55,271 bases of DNA from Bacillota bacterium (GCA_023404345.1 JAEYCB010000015.1:1-55271), one strand, 5' to 3'; positions 25,733-35,938 are shown, counted from the first letter of the stretch. Program-made: numbers and translations. Notes: generated by a model from the letters alone, not told the origin.

Positions 25733-26992
25733 TTGAAATCAAGCCGTTTGTTCCAAATTGTCTATGAGCTTCTGGGCCAGGATCAGGTTACTGCGCCTGA
25801 GCTGGCGAAACGGCTGGAAGTGTCGGTGCGCACCATCTACCGGGATGTGGATGCCCTGTGTCAGGCAGGCGTACCGATTGTAACCGGTCAAGGACAGGGC
25901 GGAGGCATCCGGTTGATGGAGGGCTTCGTTATGGACCGCGCCCTGATGAGCACGGCCGAGCAGGAACGGCTGCTGCTGGCTGTCAAGGCGCTGGCCCGCG
26001 CCACCGGCGACAGCGGCGAACTGTTGCAAAAGCTGGGCGCGTTGTTCCACGCGCCTCAAGCGGACTGGCTGTCGGTCGATCTGGACCGCTGGGGCCAGAG
26101 CGGAGAACAAGACACCCGCTTTGATCTGATCCGCAGGGCCATTTTGGAAAGGCAGATTCTTGCCTTTCAATATGCGGGTGCAAGCGGACTGACTGTCCGT
26201 CGCGTTAGGCCGGGGCGTCTTTGTTTCAAATCCTCGGCCTGGTATCTACAGGCAATCTGCATGGACCGGAAAGAGTGGCGTACCTTCAAGCTCACCCGCA
26301 TGAGCAGTCTCCGCCTGACGGGAGAGCACTTTTCGCAAGCCCTTATTCCTCCGCCCATTGAACCGGCCTGCGGCGGTCCCACCGAATGTGCGGTAACGCT
26401 GCAATTTCCGGCAGGCGTTGCTTTTCGCGTATACGACGAATTTGCCAGCGAATCCATCCAAACCAACGAGGATGGCTCCCTTACCGTAACCGCTCGCATG
26501 CCGCTGGGGGACGGCTGGCTATATGGCTATCTGCTGTCCTTTGGCGGCGCTGCCGAGGTACTCGGTCCGCCGCAGGTGCGCACGGGGCTTGCCCGCTTTG
26601 CCCGGCAAGCCAGTTTGCGCTATCAGAAAGATTTGTCCGATGATGAAAACCTGACAGATGATGTCATGTTTGATGTGTTACCCTATTCCTGTCCCCCGGA
26701 GGAACAACACTACGGACAGGAGGCCTATACATTGGAACAGAAATTTTGCCAAAGTTGCGGCATGCCCCTAACCGGCGCCCCGCAGGAACTGGGCACGGAA
26801 AAAGACGGCACGCCCAGCGCCGACTACTGCACCTACTGCTATCAGAACGGAACCTTTACCCGCGATTGCACCATGCAGGAGATGATTGATTTCTGCACGC
26901 CCATCATGGCCCAGAATCACCCGGACATGACCGAGGCGGACGCAGCCGCGCGCATGCGGAGCTTCTTTCCGCAGCTGAAGCGCTGGAAATAG
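25733..26992 (+). CDS. WYL-type HTH regulator with C-terminal zinc-ribbon domain, 419 aa
   Basis: The start is TTG at 25733, 9 nt after AAGGAGG, giving the typical opening MKSSRLFQIVYELL. A -10 element TACAAT lies at 25703-25708. Residues 1-60 form the DeoR/HTH_11-like domain (VTAPELAKRLEVSVRTIYRDVDALCQAGVPI). Residues 120-310 include the WYL domain (ILAFQYAGASGLTVRRVRPGRLCFKSSAWYLQAIC). Residues about 335-419 carry a zinc ribbon, with cysteines 339/342 in CQSCGMPL and 366/369 in CTYC, then DCTMQEMIDFCTPIM. This last domain is usually a separate small protein or attached to other enzymes; I infer a metal- or redox-sensing role. There is no obvious target next door, since the following genes are convergent. 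Confidence 0.88.
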   Translation: MKSSRLFQIVYELLGQDQVTAPELAKRLEVSVRTIYRDVDALCQAGVPIVTGQGQGGGIRLMEGFVMDRALMSTAEQERLLLAVKALARATGDSGELLQKLGALFHAPQADWLSVDLDRWGQSGEQDTRFDLIRRAILERQILAFQYAGASGLTVRRVRPGRLCFKSSAWYLQAICMDRKEWRTFKLTRMSSLRLTGEHFSQALIPPPIEPACGGPTECAVTLQFPAGVAFRVYDEFASESIQTNEDGSLTVTARMPLGDGWLYGYLLSFGGAAEVLGPPQVRTGLARFARQASLRYQKDLSDDENLTDDVMFDVLPYSCPPEEQHYGQEAYTLEQKFCQSCGMPLTGAPQELGTEKDGTPSADYCTYCYQNGTFTRDCTMQEMIDFCTPIMAQNHPDMTEADAAARMRSFFPQLKRWK

Positions 26993-27018
26993 GAAAGCAA
27001 TCCATGAACCAAAGGAAA

Positions 27019-27050
27019 GGGAGAGCGTCCGTCGGACGTTCTCCCTTTTC
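27019..27050. terminator. Bidirectional terminator between the WYL regulator and the DUF3021 gene
   Basis: GGGAGAGCGTCC and GGACGTTCTCCC pair with one G-U around GTC. T4 follows on the plus strand and TTTCC on the minus strand. Confidence 0.8.
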
Positions 27051-27052
27051 CG

Positions 27053-27508
27053 TCAATTTCCCCCATGCATCCGCCGGTTCAGGTGGCGGATTTTCCCGCG
27101 CCATAGCAGATATTGCGCCATCCAGGCTACCGCGAAGATCCCCGCAAAAACACCCATATAGATAGCAACCCCACTTGCGCTGTGCTCCATCCAGCCACAC
27201 AGCCAGGCCACAGGCAGCATCACCAGAGCCGTTATGGCAAAATAGATGGCGGATTGTTTCAAAAGGCTCCAACGTTCCATTTCCCAGATCACCGAACACA
27301 TGGCAAACGCGGCGCCCAGTACACCGCACAGCACAGCCTGTATGGCCACTGCCCCAGTCTCGCTGCCTGCCAGCGCGGTCAGTTCGGGCATGCAGGCCAC
27401 ATACCGACCTTGCCCCCAGCCCAACGAAATGACGATGGTAATCAGATAGCCCATGGCAATGCCCAGCGGAACGCCCAGCAGCCCGCGCAAAACGGCCTTT
27501 TTTTTCAC
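27053..27508 (-). CDS. DUF3021-type four-helix membrane protein, 151 aa
   Basis: The start is GTG at 27508, with AAAGGAGGG 7 nt upstream, giving MKKKAVLRGLLGVPLGIAMGYL. Four hydrophobic segments are visible: near residues 8-30, 55-75, 85-105 and 110-130. This is the pattern of DUF3021 proteins, which are normally encoded beside a LytTR regulator, exactly as here. From related systems it probably restrains or feeds a signal to the LytTR partner, but the biochemistry is unknown. It starts 17 nt after the LytTR stop. Confidence 0.82.
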   Translation of the reverse strand: MKKKAVLRGLLGVPLGIAMGYLITIVISLGWGQGRYVACMPELTALAGSETGAVAIQAVLCGVLGAAFAMCSVIWEMERWSLLKQSAIYFAITALVMLPVAWLCGWMEHSASGVAIYMGVFAGIFAVAWMAQYLLWRGKIRHLNRRMHGGN

Positions 27509-27525
27509 GGTTTTTCCCTCCTTTG

Positions 27526-27963
27526 TCAAACGCCCAGCACCTGACGGATTCTGCCCACATACCTCCTGGATACCCAGGCTGTCGTGCCGTCCTCCAACGT
27601 TACGCGAATGGTCCCCGCCAGGCTCAGATCAAAGCCCTTTACCCTGTGCAAATGAATGATTTCCGAATGGGATATGCGCACAAAGCGCAGTCGGTCCAGT
27701 CTGTTTTCCAGCTCGTAGAGCCGCAGGCGCACCTGATATTCGCCCTCCGCCGTACTCACATACACCTTGCCGCCGGCGGCATAGGCGCGTAAAATACGCG
27801 CCGGGTCGATAACGGTGGCTTGGCCGTCCCGAAATCCCATGAGTATCCTGGGGGCCTCCAGCCTTTCCAGCACCGCGCTGATCTCTTCGGTCATTCGGTC
27901 AGTATGGATCACGATTCTGGGCTCGGTACAGGCGGCATCGATCTGAATGTCTATGCGCACCAT
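27526..27963 (-). CDS. LytTR-domain transcriptional regulator, 145 aa
   Basis: The C-terminal half (about residues 45-145) is a LytTR DNA-binding domain (ARILRAYAAGGKVYVSTAEGEYQVRLRLYELENRL, then FVRISHSEIIHLHRVKGFDLSLAGTIRVTLEDGTTAWVSRRYVGRIRQVLG). The N-terminal 45 residues form a small alpha/beta lead without a response-regulator aspartate. Together with the DUF3021 membrane protein it makes a LytTR regulatory-system pair, which usually autoregulates and controls a small set of genes. The ribosome binding site is GGGGGGAG very close to the ATG. Confidence 0.9.
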   Translation of the reverse strand: MVRIDIQIDAACTEPRIVIHTDRMTEEISAVLERLEAPRILMGFRDGQATVIDPARILRAYAAGGKVYVSTAEGEYQVRLRLYELENRLDRLRFVRISHSEIIHLHRVKGFDLSLAGTIRVTLEDGTTAWVSRRYVGRIRQVLGV

Positions 27964-27982
27964 TCTCCCCCCTTCCGCTTCC

Positions 27983-28012
27983 AGTATAGAGACTTAGGGA
28001 GCTACCATGCAA
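27983..28012 (-). promoter_or_regulatory. Promoter of the LytTR-DUF3021 pair
   Basis: Minus strand: TTGCAT (28012-28007), 18-bp spacer, TATACT (27988-27983). A CGGTT-C-AACCG inverted repeat upstream, near 28040-28050, is a candidate regulator site. Confidence 0.65.
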
Positions 28013-28061
28013 CCTTTTTGGTACAATCGGTCGCTACAGCGGTTCAACCGGTAGACCTGGA

Positions 28062-28099
28062 AAAGCGCCCGGCAGAGTTTTAACTCCGCCGGGCGCTTT
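28062..28099 (-). terminator. Terminator after the methyltransferase gene
   Basis: AAAGCGCCCGGC and GCCGGGCGCTTT arms with an inner GAGTT/AACTC helix and one mismatch; TTTTCC follows on the minus strand. Confidence 0.75.
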
Positions 28100-28141
28100 G
28101 CGCCTTTTGTTCTATATTATGTATGTAGCTGGAACCCCTTG

Positions 28142-28759
28142 TCACTGAAGCTCCTCGTCGCGCACGCCGTCCAGGGTAGGCTTATGCTTCCAGGCGGTCA
28201 TCACGCCTGTGCCTAATCCCGTGCGCTGCCAGCTTACCTGCTCAAATGACAGGTCCGCCAACCGGGTTTGCAGTTCGCAGCGGTTCACGGGCGCACTCTC
28301 CGCACTCGCGTTCATCCAGCGGCGCAACGCATTCATCGCCGCGGGCCAGCACGCCGTGCCCAAAACCAGCTGTCCGCCAGGCTTGAGCACACGCAGCACC
28401 TCGCCCAGCATGCGGTCCAGCGAATCCGCATCTCCCTTCCACTGCATCAGCACAGTGTCAAAGGCATCCTCCCGCCAGGGAATATCCCCTACCGGAGCAT
28501 AGACGATATCGCAGCTTTGCAGCTGTGCACGGGCGGCGCGCACATCCTCCATATCAGGCGATACGCCGCATACCTCGCACTGCATGTTGCGGCGCAGATA
28601 TTCGGCCATCAGCCCACGCCCCACGCAGGCATCCAGCACCCGGTCCTCGGGGTCCACCACGGCCCATCTGAGCATGGCCTTTTCCAGCGAACTCAGCCGT
28701 GGACATGCTTTGACGGACAGCTCACCGGATACGTTTTTGGCTTGTACCTTGGTGATCAT
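28142..28759 (-). CDS. Class I SAM-dependent methyltransferase of unknown target, 205 aa
   Basis: The start MITKVQAKNVSG follows AGGAGGACGAGC. The SAM-binding motif I is DRVLDACVGRGLMAEYLRR, followed by VCGVSPDMEDVRAARAQL, YAPVGDIPWREDAFDTVLMQWKGDA and the post-motif LRVLKPGGQLVLGT, the Methyltransf_11 pattern of small-molecule methyltransferases (UbiE/BioC-like). The length is a little short and there is no extra recognition domain. Acceptor unknown. It is transcribed alone on the minus strand; the ABC system ends about 90 nt upstream. Confidence 0.85.
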   Translation of the reverse strand: MITKVQAKNVSGELSVKACPRLSSLEKAMLRWAVVDPEDRVLDACVGRGLMAEYLRRNMQCEVCGVSPDMEDVRAARAQLQSCDIVYAPVGDIPWREDAFDTVLMQWKGDADSLDRMLGEVLRVLKPGGQLVLGTACWPAAMNALRRWMNASAESAPVNRCELQTRLADLSFEQVSWQRTGLGTGVMTAWKHKPTLDGVRDEELQ

Positions 28760-28851
28760 GCTCGTCCTCCTCAGCCATTCTGTTTCCTGTCACGGAGTTA
28801 TTATATCACAGAAATGCTAAGAATGCACGTATTTTTGTAACAATTTGTTTA

Positions 28852-30525
28852 TTATTTTGAATATTCTCGTAAACAATAAGTAACCGATGCTTTGCGGGAC
28901 AGTACCAACCACAGCACTGCATCCAGCAGCACCAAAAGGATAATATCCACGCTCAGCGCCGCATAGATTGGCCATCCCCACAGGCTCAGCAGCACCGCCG
29001 CACCCACCAGCGCAGCAATGACGACCATGCCTCCAAACATGCTGATCATGGCGTTCATGCTCTGCTTTATGGCCTCGGTTTCAGTCTTCCATTTCAGCTT
29101 GGGGTTGTACACGTCCAAAAGCAGGCTGATCAGGCACCACATCAGTGAAAACACCTGCGACACGGCCAGCGCGCCCAGCGTTTCCAGCCACATGCCGGGC
29201 AGCAGCACCCACAGCGCCACTGCGCTCACCAGCGCCGAAGCCAGGTTGAAGGTCATGCCCATCAGTAGCTTGGCCCCAAGCTGCACCTTGCCCGAAACGG
29301 GGTAGATACGCCGCATGTCATGCCGCGCGCCTTCGCGCGAAACGGCGGTGGACACGGCCAGTCCCATGGTGCAGGTCAGCGCCAGGAAGCCCGCGGCGCA
29401 GGCCAGATAGATGCTTCCGGGCACAAACTGCGCCACGATTTCGGAAAGCGCCATTCCATCCTCTTCCCGGCCGATGCTGAAGGCCATTACCACTAGCAGC
29501 ACAGGAAACATCACCGCTCCCGTAAGGCAGTTGGTAGCATAGGTAGGCACGGTGAGCACCTCGCGCACCTCCTGGCGGTACAGCGCCCACAGCGGACGGT
29601 GCACGCGCCAGCCCGAAGCGCGGCGGCGTGCGCCGCTGTTGACGCGCTGGATAATCTCCGCCTGCTTGAGCGCAAGGCGCATATATCCATCCCCGCACAA
29701 TGCCACCACCAGCGCCAGCGCGGCAAGGGAAACGCCCACAAACAGTGCCGCCTGTCCCCATGCATACAGGCCGGCCCCGGTAGCCGCTGCCGTGAGCCAC
29801 CGAAGCGGCGGGAACGCTTCCAGCACCATTTCGGTCAACGATCCGCTGCCCAGCAGCAGGCCGGCGGCAACCTGGGCGAACTCGCCCTCATCCATGTTCA
29901 TGTTGATGCTCATTTCAGCACCTATGATCGCGGCCACCAGCACGAAGGACATCACCGTAGTCACACCCTCGCGCCGCTTCCACAGCGCACTGATGCGGAT
30001 CAGGCCAAAGGCCAGCAGCGTGGTAATCGCCACCGGAATGCCCGGCACGAACGCCGCACCCAGCAGCGAGCGCACATAATAGTCCGCCGCGGCCCCTGTT
30101 TCCACACCATAGCGGATGAGCAGCGGCAGGCATACCAGCACCGTAAGTCCGATCTCTCCGGCCAGCACGGTAGCCAGTTTGGCCGTAAGCACGCCACGCG
30201 ACGGAATAGGCAGCGCGCCGATGAAACCGCAGTCCCTGCCGAAAAACAGCAGGGTGATCACGTAAAAGAAGCTGTAGATCAGCGTCATCAGCGTACAGGC
30301 CAGAAACGCAAGGGCAATCACGGCCTGCGGTTCGCCCATGGCCTTGGCCTGATCGTACATCACCATTTCAAACAATACAGCCACACCGACCAGCAGCACG
30401 GCCAAAACAGCCATTCCTGCCCAGCCCAGCCTGGCTTTCCAGGCCGCCTGTCCCTCACGCCGGCGGCCGCTTGGCGCAAGCGCCATCAGGCGGTCGCGCA
30501 TAAGCAGCTTCCAATAGGCCAGCAT
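28852..30525 (-). CDS. ABC transporter permease, ABC-2-like, 557 aa
   Basis: A large membrane protein with about 12-14 hydrophobic segments. An early cytoplasmic stretch (RDRLMALAPSGRRREGQ) is followed by paired helices. FGRDCGFIGALPIPSRGVLTAKLA and SREGARHDMRRIYPVSGKVQLGAKLLMG are the repeated 'P-x-S/G' elements typical of Firmicute ABC-2 permeases of the YtrC/EcsB-like type. It starts 3 nt after the ATPase gene. The pair would form an exporter or a cell-envelope stress transporter; the substrate is unknown. Confidence 0.85.
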   Translation of the reverse strand: MLAYWKLLMRDRLMALAPSGRRREGQAAWKARLGWAGMAVLAVLLVGVAVLFEMVMYDQAKAMGEPQAVIALAFLACTLMTLIYSFFYVITLLFFGRDCGFIGALPIPSRGVLTAKLATVLAGEIGLTVLVCLPLLIRYGVETGAAADYYVRSLLGAAFVPGIPVAITTLLAFGLIRISALWKRREGVTTVMSFVLVAAIIGAEMSINMNMDEGEFAQVAAGLLLGSGSLTEMVLEAFPPLRWLTAAATGAGLYAWGQAALFVGVSLAALALVVALCGDGYMRLALKQAEIIQRVNSGARRRASGWRVHRPLWALYRQEVREVLTVPTYATNCLTGAVMFPVLLVVMAFSIGREEDGMALSEIVAQFVPGSIYLACAAGFLALTCTMGLAVSTAVSREGARHDMRRIYPVSGKVQLGAKLLMGMTFNLASALVSAVALWVLLPGMWLETLGALAVSQVFSLMWCLISLLLDVYNPKLKWKTETEAIKQSMNAMISMFGGMVVIAALVGAAVLLSLWGWPIYAALSVDIILLVLLDAVLWLVLSRKASVTYCLREYSK

Positions 30526-30528
30526 GCC

Positions 30529-31257
30529 TTATTCCCCCTTCTTTTCCACCAATTCCAGAAAGACTTCCTCAAGACTGGCATCCTCGCCATGGCGAAGTTC
30601 ATCCAGCGTGCCACGGGCGATAAGCCTGCCGCGCTTGATGATGCCGATTTCGTCGCACAGGCGCTCGGCCACATCCAGCACATGTGTGGAGAAAAATACC
30701 GTGCGACCGCTGTCAGCATGGCGGCGCATCTCTTCCTTGAGCATGAACACGCTCTGCGGGTCCAGGCCCACCATGGGCTCGTCCAGCACCCAGATGCTGG
30801 GTTCGTGGATGAGCGCGCCGGTAATGGCCAGCTTCTGCTTCATGCCGCGGGAATAGCTGCGAATCTGCTGGCACGCCGCGTCCTCCAGTTCAAACAGCGC
30901 CAGGTATTTTTCGATATGGCGCTTGCGGCTTGCCGCGTCCACGCCATAGATATCCGCCATGAAATTGAGGTAATCCATGCCGGTCAGGCGCTCATACATA
31001 TCGAAGGAATCCGGCACATAGCCAAAGCTGCGCTTGGCCGCGATGGGGTCGCGCGCCATATCGATGCCGTTGAGCATAACGCGCCCGCTGTCCGGGGAGA
31101 GAATGCCGGTGAGCAGCTTGATGGTGGTGGTTTTGCCGGCGCCGTTAGGGCCGATAAAACCGAACACCTTGCCTTCTTCTATCTGCATATCCAGGCCGTC
31201 CACGGCCTTCACCTTGCCCCCTGCATAGGTCTTGGTCACATTTTCAAACTGGATCAT
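30529..31257 (-). CDS. ABC transporter ATP-binding protein, 242 aa
   Basis: The energising partner of the permease encoded directly after it. The start MIQFENVTKTYAGGKVKAVDG is chosen because homologues begin there; AGGAGG lies 12 nt upstream, somewhat far. Walker A is GPNGAGKTTT, Q-loop FGYVPDSFDMYERLTGMDYLNF, signature YSRGMKQKLAITGAL, Walker B IWVLDEPMVGLD, switch histidine FSTHVLDVAERLCD. This motif set places it in the CcmA/YtrB-like ABC-2 export class. Confidence 0.92.
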   Translation of the reverse strand: MIQFENVTKTYAGGKVKAVDGLDMQIEEGKVFGFIGPNGAGKTTTIKLLTGILSPDSGRVMLNGIDMARDPIAAKRSFGYVPDSFDMYERLTGMDYLNFMADIYGVDAASRKRHIEKYLALFELEDAACQQIRSYSRGMKQKLAITGALIHEPSIWVLDEPMVGLDPQSVFMLKEEMRRHADSGRTVFFSTHVLDVAERLCDEIGIIKRGRLIARGTLDELRHGEDASLEEVFLELVEKKGE

Positions 31258-31551
31258 GGTTCTTCCATTCCTCCTGTAAGGGATTTTCCGGTTTGCAGGC
31301 ACAGTATAACGCCACCCGCTGCGAAAGAAAAGTGGAAAATGCACATTTTCCGCTTCGCCGCCGCTCAATGCCGCGCCTTTTTGCCTGAACGTCTGTTTCT
31401 GCCTGCGTGCAGTGCATGCATATTGCGAAATTCTTAGCGTTTTCTTAGCAATCCGCCATTTCCCAAAGTCCCCCATTCTGATCCCGGCGTTTGCCAGAAA
31501 AGCAAGCCGCACGGCTTTCCAACGAAAAAACCGAATATTCTTCACACCTGC

Positions 31552-31579
31552 TTGACAAAACGTCCATTTTCGCTACAAT
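31552..31579 (+). promoter_or_regulatory. Sigma-A promoter of the ATP synthase operon
   Basis: TTGACA (31552-31557), 16-bp spacer, TACAAT (31574-31579). It lies in a 347-nt divergent intergenic region; I saw no other clear element there. Confidence 0.8.
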
Positions 31580-31604
31580 ACTATACAGGAAAGAAGGCGA
31601 TGTC

Positions 31605-32078
31605 ATGAAGGTACAGCCGGCGGTGCGTACAGAAACCGCCAGGATTGCAATGGGCACGGCGTTTTTTTCCCTTGTAATGCTGCTGGTGTTCGCGCTGCTG
31701 GGCCGACTGGATGTGACGGTCATACTGGGGACGCTTTGGGGCGCGGGCGCAGCGATCCTCAACTTTTTTTTGATGGCATTAAGCGTGCAGCAGGCCGCCG
31801 AGAGCATGAAAGGCGTTACACTTCCGCCGGAGCCGCTGGATGAAAACGGCGACCCCGATCCGGACGCTCCGCCTCAGCCTCCCGTGCCTGAGGTGCAGCG
31901 CGCCAAGCGCCGGATGCAGCTGTCCTACACAGGGCGGATGCTGCTGCTGGTGGGCGTGGCAATCGTGGCCCTGACCGCGCCGTGTTTCCATCCGGTGGCG
32001 GCGGCGCTTGCGCTGCTGTTTCCGCGCCTGGTGATCTTTTTGCGGGGATTTGTCAAACCAAAGAACAAGGAGGCCTGA
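31605..32078 (+). CDS. atpI: ATP synthase I-like membrane protein, 157 aa
   Basis: The first gene of the atp operon. The start MKVQPAVRTETAR follows AAGAAGG. Four hydrophobic segments are visible in two pairs (FFSLVMLLVFALLG and VILGTLWGAGAAILNFFLMAL; MLLLVGVAIVALTAPCF and VAAALALLFPRLVIFL). The pairs are separated by a Pro/Asp-rich cytoplasmic loop. AtpI-type proteins help assemble the c-ring and may handle Mg2+. Sequence conservation is low in this family, so the call rests on topology and position; its stop abuts the atpB start. Confidence 0.8.
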   Translation: MKVQPAVRTETARIAMGTAFFSLVMLLVFALLGRLDVTVILGTLWGAGAAILNFFLMALSVQQAAESMKGVTLPPEPLDENGDPDPDAPPQPPVPEVQRAKRRMQLSYTGRMLLLVGVAIVALTAPCFHPVAAALALLFPRLVIFLRGFVKPKNKEA

Positions 32079-32978
32079 ATGCCAATGAAACGGGACGCGA
32101 AGGAGCGCGTAGTCGATTGGCTGCTAGTGGCGCTGATGGTATTGCCCTTTGTACTGAGCATGACCCTGAAGGTGCTGTTCAAACCTGCGTCGGAAGGGAT
32201 TTCCATTACGGGTGCACAGGTGTATTTTACCATTCCCATGCCGGTGATGAATCTGCCCATCACCGAGTCGCAGGTGAACTCCCTGATGGTGGTGCTCTCC
32301 ATCCTGGGGCTGTGCCTGTACCTGACCCATGGTATTTCCGTCGTGCCCCATTCCAAGCGCCAGATCGTGGCGGAGTGGATTGTGGAAAAGGTGCAGAACC
32401 TGGTGAACGGCAACATGGGCGCGTATTTTTCCGCCTTTGCGCCGTTTATAGCCGGCATCATGTTTATCTCGGCGTTTTCCAGCCTGTCCAGCCTTTTGGG
32501 CCTGTTCCCGCCCACGTCGGATATGAACATCGTAGCCGGATGGGCCATACTGGTGTTCGTCCTTATTACCTATTATAAACTCAAGGGCGGTCTGTTCCCC
32601 TATGTGAAGGGCTTCTTTGAGCCGGTGTTCATCTTCGCGCCTTTCAACATCATCGGCGAGGTGGCCACCCCGGTTTCGATGTCTTTCCGTCATTACGGCA
32701 ACGTGCTGTCGGGCATGGTCATCTCCACGCTGGTGGCCTATGCCCTGCAAAATGTCACTCACATGCTGCTGGGCTGGCTGCCCGGCGTACTGGGACAATT
32801 CCCCTTCCTGCAGGTAGGCCTGCCGGCCATCCTGTCCCTGTACTTCGATATCTTCAGCGGGCTGATGCAGGCGTTCATCTTTGCGATGCTCACCATGCTC
32901 TACATTGCCACGGGCTTCCCGCAGGAGGAATACGAACGGCGTAAGGCAAAGCGCAAAAAAGCTTTGCATACCGCATAA
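32079..32978 (+). CDS. atpB: F-type ATP synthase subunit a, 299 aa
   Basis: The stator channel subunit of Fo. The essential arginine is in SFRHYGNVLSG (R204), which faces the c-ring carboxylates. Other hallmarks are FNIIGEVATPVSMSFR and the C-terminal LYFDIFSGLMQAFIFAMLTMLYIA. Five to six membrane helices are visible. The start is ATG 5 nt after AAGGAGG; a second ATG two codons on is possible. A long N-terminal part with an additional hydrophobic stretch is usual in Clostridia. Confidence 0.95.
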   Translation: MPMKRDAKERVVDWLLVALMVLPFVLSMTLKVLFKPASEGISITGAQVYFTIPMPVMNLPITESQVNSLMVVLSILGLCLYLTHGISVVPHSKRQIVAEWIVEKVQNLVNGNMGAYFSAFAPFIAGIMFISAFSSLSSLLGLFPPTSDMNIVAGWAILVFVLITYYKLKGGLFPYVKGFFEPVFIFAPFNIIGEVATPVSMSFRHYGNVLSGMVISTLVAYALQNVTHMLLGWLPGVLGQFPFLQVGLPAILSLYFDIFSGLMQAFIFAMLTMLYIATGFPQEEYERRKAKRKKALHTA

Positions 32979-33008
32979 ACAAGCACTACATTCAAGGAGG
33001 ACTCTGAC

Positions 33009-33293
33009 ATGCTCGAACTCGCTATTGGTATCATCCTCGCCGGCTGCGGCATTGGCGCCGGCCTTGCCCTGATTGCAGGTATCGGCCCTGGTATCGGCGA
33101 AGGCAACGCTGTGGCCAAGGCTTGCGAAGCCATCGGCCGCCAGCCCGAAAGCAAGGGCGACGTAACCTCTACCATGATCATGGGCTGCGCCATCGCGGAA
33201 ACCACCGGTCTTTACGGCCTGGTCATCGGCATCCTGCTCATCTTCGTTGCGCCCAACTCGTTTGTGAACATTCTGCTCAATGCCATCAAATAA
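33009..33293 (+). CDS. atpE: F-type ATP synthase subunit c with two-carboxylate, sodium-type site, 94 aa
   Basis: A two-helix hairpin that forms the rotor ring. AAGGAGG precedes the ATG. Helix 1 carries GIGPGIGEG, with Glu31 at the place of Gln32 of Ilyobacter; helix 2 carries AIAETTGLYGL with Glu64, Thr65, Thr66 and Tyr69. The polar loop is RQPESKGD. Glu64 is the ion-binding carboxylate. Thr65, Thr66 and Tyr69 fit the Na+-binding pattern (E-S/T-T-xx-Y). Having Glu at position 31 as well gives the two-carboxylate arrangement known from Fusobacterium nucleatum. Sodium coupling is therefore the best prediction. Confidence 0.95.
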   Translation: MLELAIGIILAGCGIGAGLALIAGIGPGIGEGNAVAKACEAIGRQPESKGDVTSTMIMGCAIAETTGLYGLVIGILLIFVAPNSFVNILLNAIK

Positions 33294-33327
33294 TGCCCGA
33301 GCGCGGCGATAGAGAGAGGCCGAACCA

Positions 33328-33837
33328 ATGAGTGTACAGTCTTTGGATATCATTTCCGTCAATCTATGGCAAATCCTCATCTCTCTTGCCAATCTGCTGA
33401 TTATCACCTTTATTCTCAAGCGCTTCCTGTTCAAACGCGTTCAGGCGGTCCTCACCGCCCGTCAGGAACAGGTGAGCAAAATTTACGGCGAGGCGGAGGA
33501 AAGCCGCAACGCTGCAGTCAGCATGAAGCAGGAGTATGAGGCGCGCCTGGCCACTGCCCGCGAGGAAGCGGACGGGCTGGTGCGCACGGCTGTTGTGACG
33601 GCCCAGCGCAAGGGCGATCAGATTCTCGCCGAAGCGTCCGGTCAGGCCAGCCGACTCAAGCAGAAGGCCGAAGAGGAAATCGCCATGGAGCGCAGGCAGA
33701 TGCTTACGGGCGTCCGGAAAGAAATTTCCGATCTGGCCGTGGGCATTGCCTCCAAAGTGGTCGAGCGTGAAATCCAGCCGAAGGATCACGAGGCCTTTGT
33801 GGACGAATTTATCAGGAACGTGGGTGACGAAGCATGA
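33328..33837 (+). CDS. atpF: F-type ATP synthase subunit b, 169 aa
   Basis: The peripheral stalk subunit. One N-terminal membrane helix (ISVNLWQILISLANLLIITFILKRFLF) is followed by a long charged alpha-helical coil (EQVSKIYGEAEESRNAAVSMKQEYEARLATAREEAD through EEEIAMERRQML). The C-terminus contacts delta. Length is normal. The stop overlaps atpH by 4 nt (ATGA). Confidence 0.93.
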   Translation: MSVQSLDIISVNLWQILISLANLLIITFILKRFLFKRVQAVLTARQEQVSKIYGEAEESRNAAVSMKQEYEARLATAREEADGLVRTAVVTAQRKGDQILAEASGQASRLKQKAEEEIAMERRQMLTGVRKEISDLAVGIASKVVEREIQPKDHEAFVDEFIRNVGDEA

Positions 33838-34370
33838 CCGATCTGGCGGAGGAATACGGTAAAGGCCTGTATGATCTGACCGAGGAGGAGCATGTCTCCG
33901 AGGACGTGCTTTCGCAGCTTCGCGTGCTCAGGGGGCTTTTCCGCGACCAGCCGGATTTTATCCGCCTGCTTTGCAACATGTCGCTTGCAAAGGAAGAGCG
34001 CACCGCAATCCTGGATGGGGCGCTGCGCGGACAGGTGCATCCCTACGTGCTGAATTTTCTCAAAATCCTGTGCGAGCGCGGGGCGCTGCACGAATTTGAG
34101 GGCTGCGTAAGCGCCTTCACCGCGCTGTACAACCAGGCGCACGGCATCGTTGAGGCCAGTGTGACGACGGGCGTTCCCCTGGAGGCTGAGCAGCGCACCC
34201 GTTTGATCGACAAGCTGTCCGCCATGACGGGCAAGCGGATCGTGCTTTCCGAAAAGGTGGACCCCGGCGTGGTGGGCGGCGTGCTGCTGGAGATGAACGG
34301 CAAGCGCTACGACAACACGCTGCGCCACCGGCTGGAAGCCATCCACGCCGCCCTGACGGCGGAGGCGTGA
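33834..34370 (+). CDS. atpH: F-type ATP synthase subunit delta, 178 aa
   Basis: It links the peripheral stalk to the top of F1. The N-terminal helical bundle begins MTDLAEEYGKGLYDLTEEEHVSEDV. The C-terminal signature GKRIVLSEKVDPGVVGGVLLEMNGKRYDNTLRHRLEAI is the OSCP/delta motif. Start and atpF stop overlap in ATGA, indicating translational coupling. Confidence 0.94.
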   Translation: MTDLAEEYGKGLYDLTEEEHVSEDVLSQLRVLRGLFRDQPDFIRLLCNMSLAKEERTAILDGALRGQVHPYVLNFLKILCERGALHEFEGCVSAFTALYNQAHGIVEASVTTGVPLEAEQRTRLIDKLSAMTGKRIVLSEKVDPGVVGGVLLEMNGKRYDNTLRHRLEAIHAALTAEA

Positions 34371-34404
34371 GCCATGGCCTCATCTACTGAAAGCTGGTGA
34401 TACA

Positions 34405-35922
<1,518 letters not shown>

Positions 35923-35938
35923 GTAAGGAGGTTTCGCC

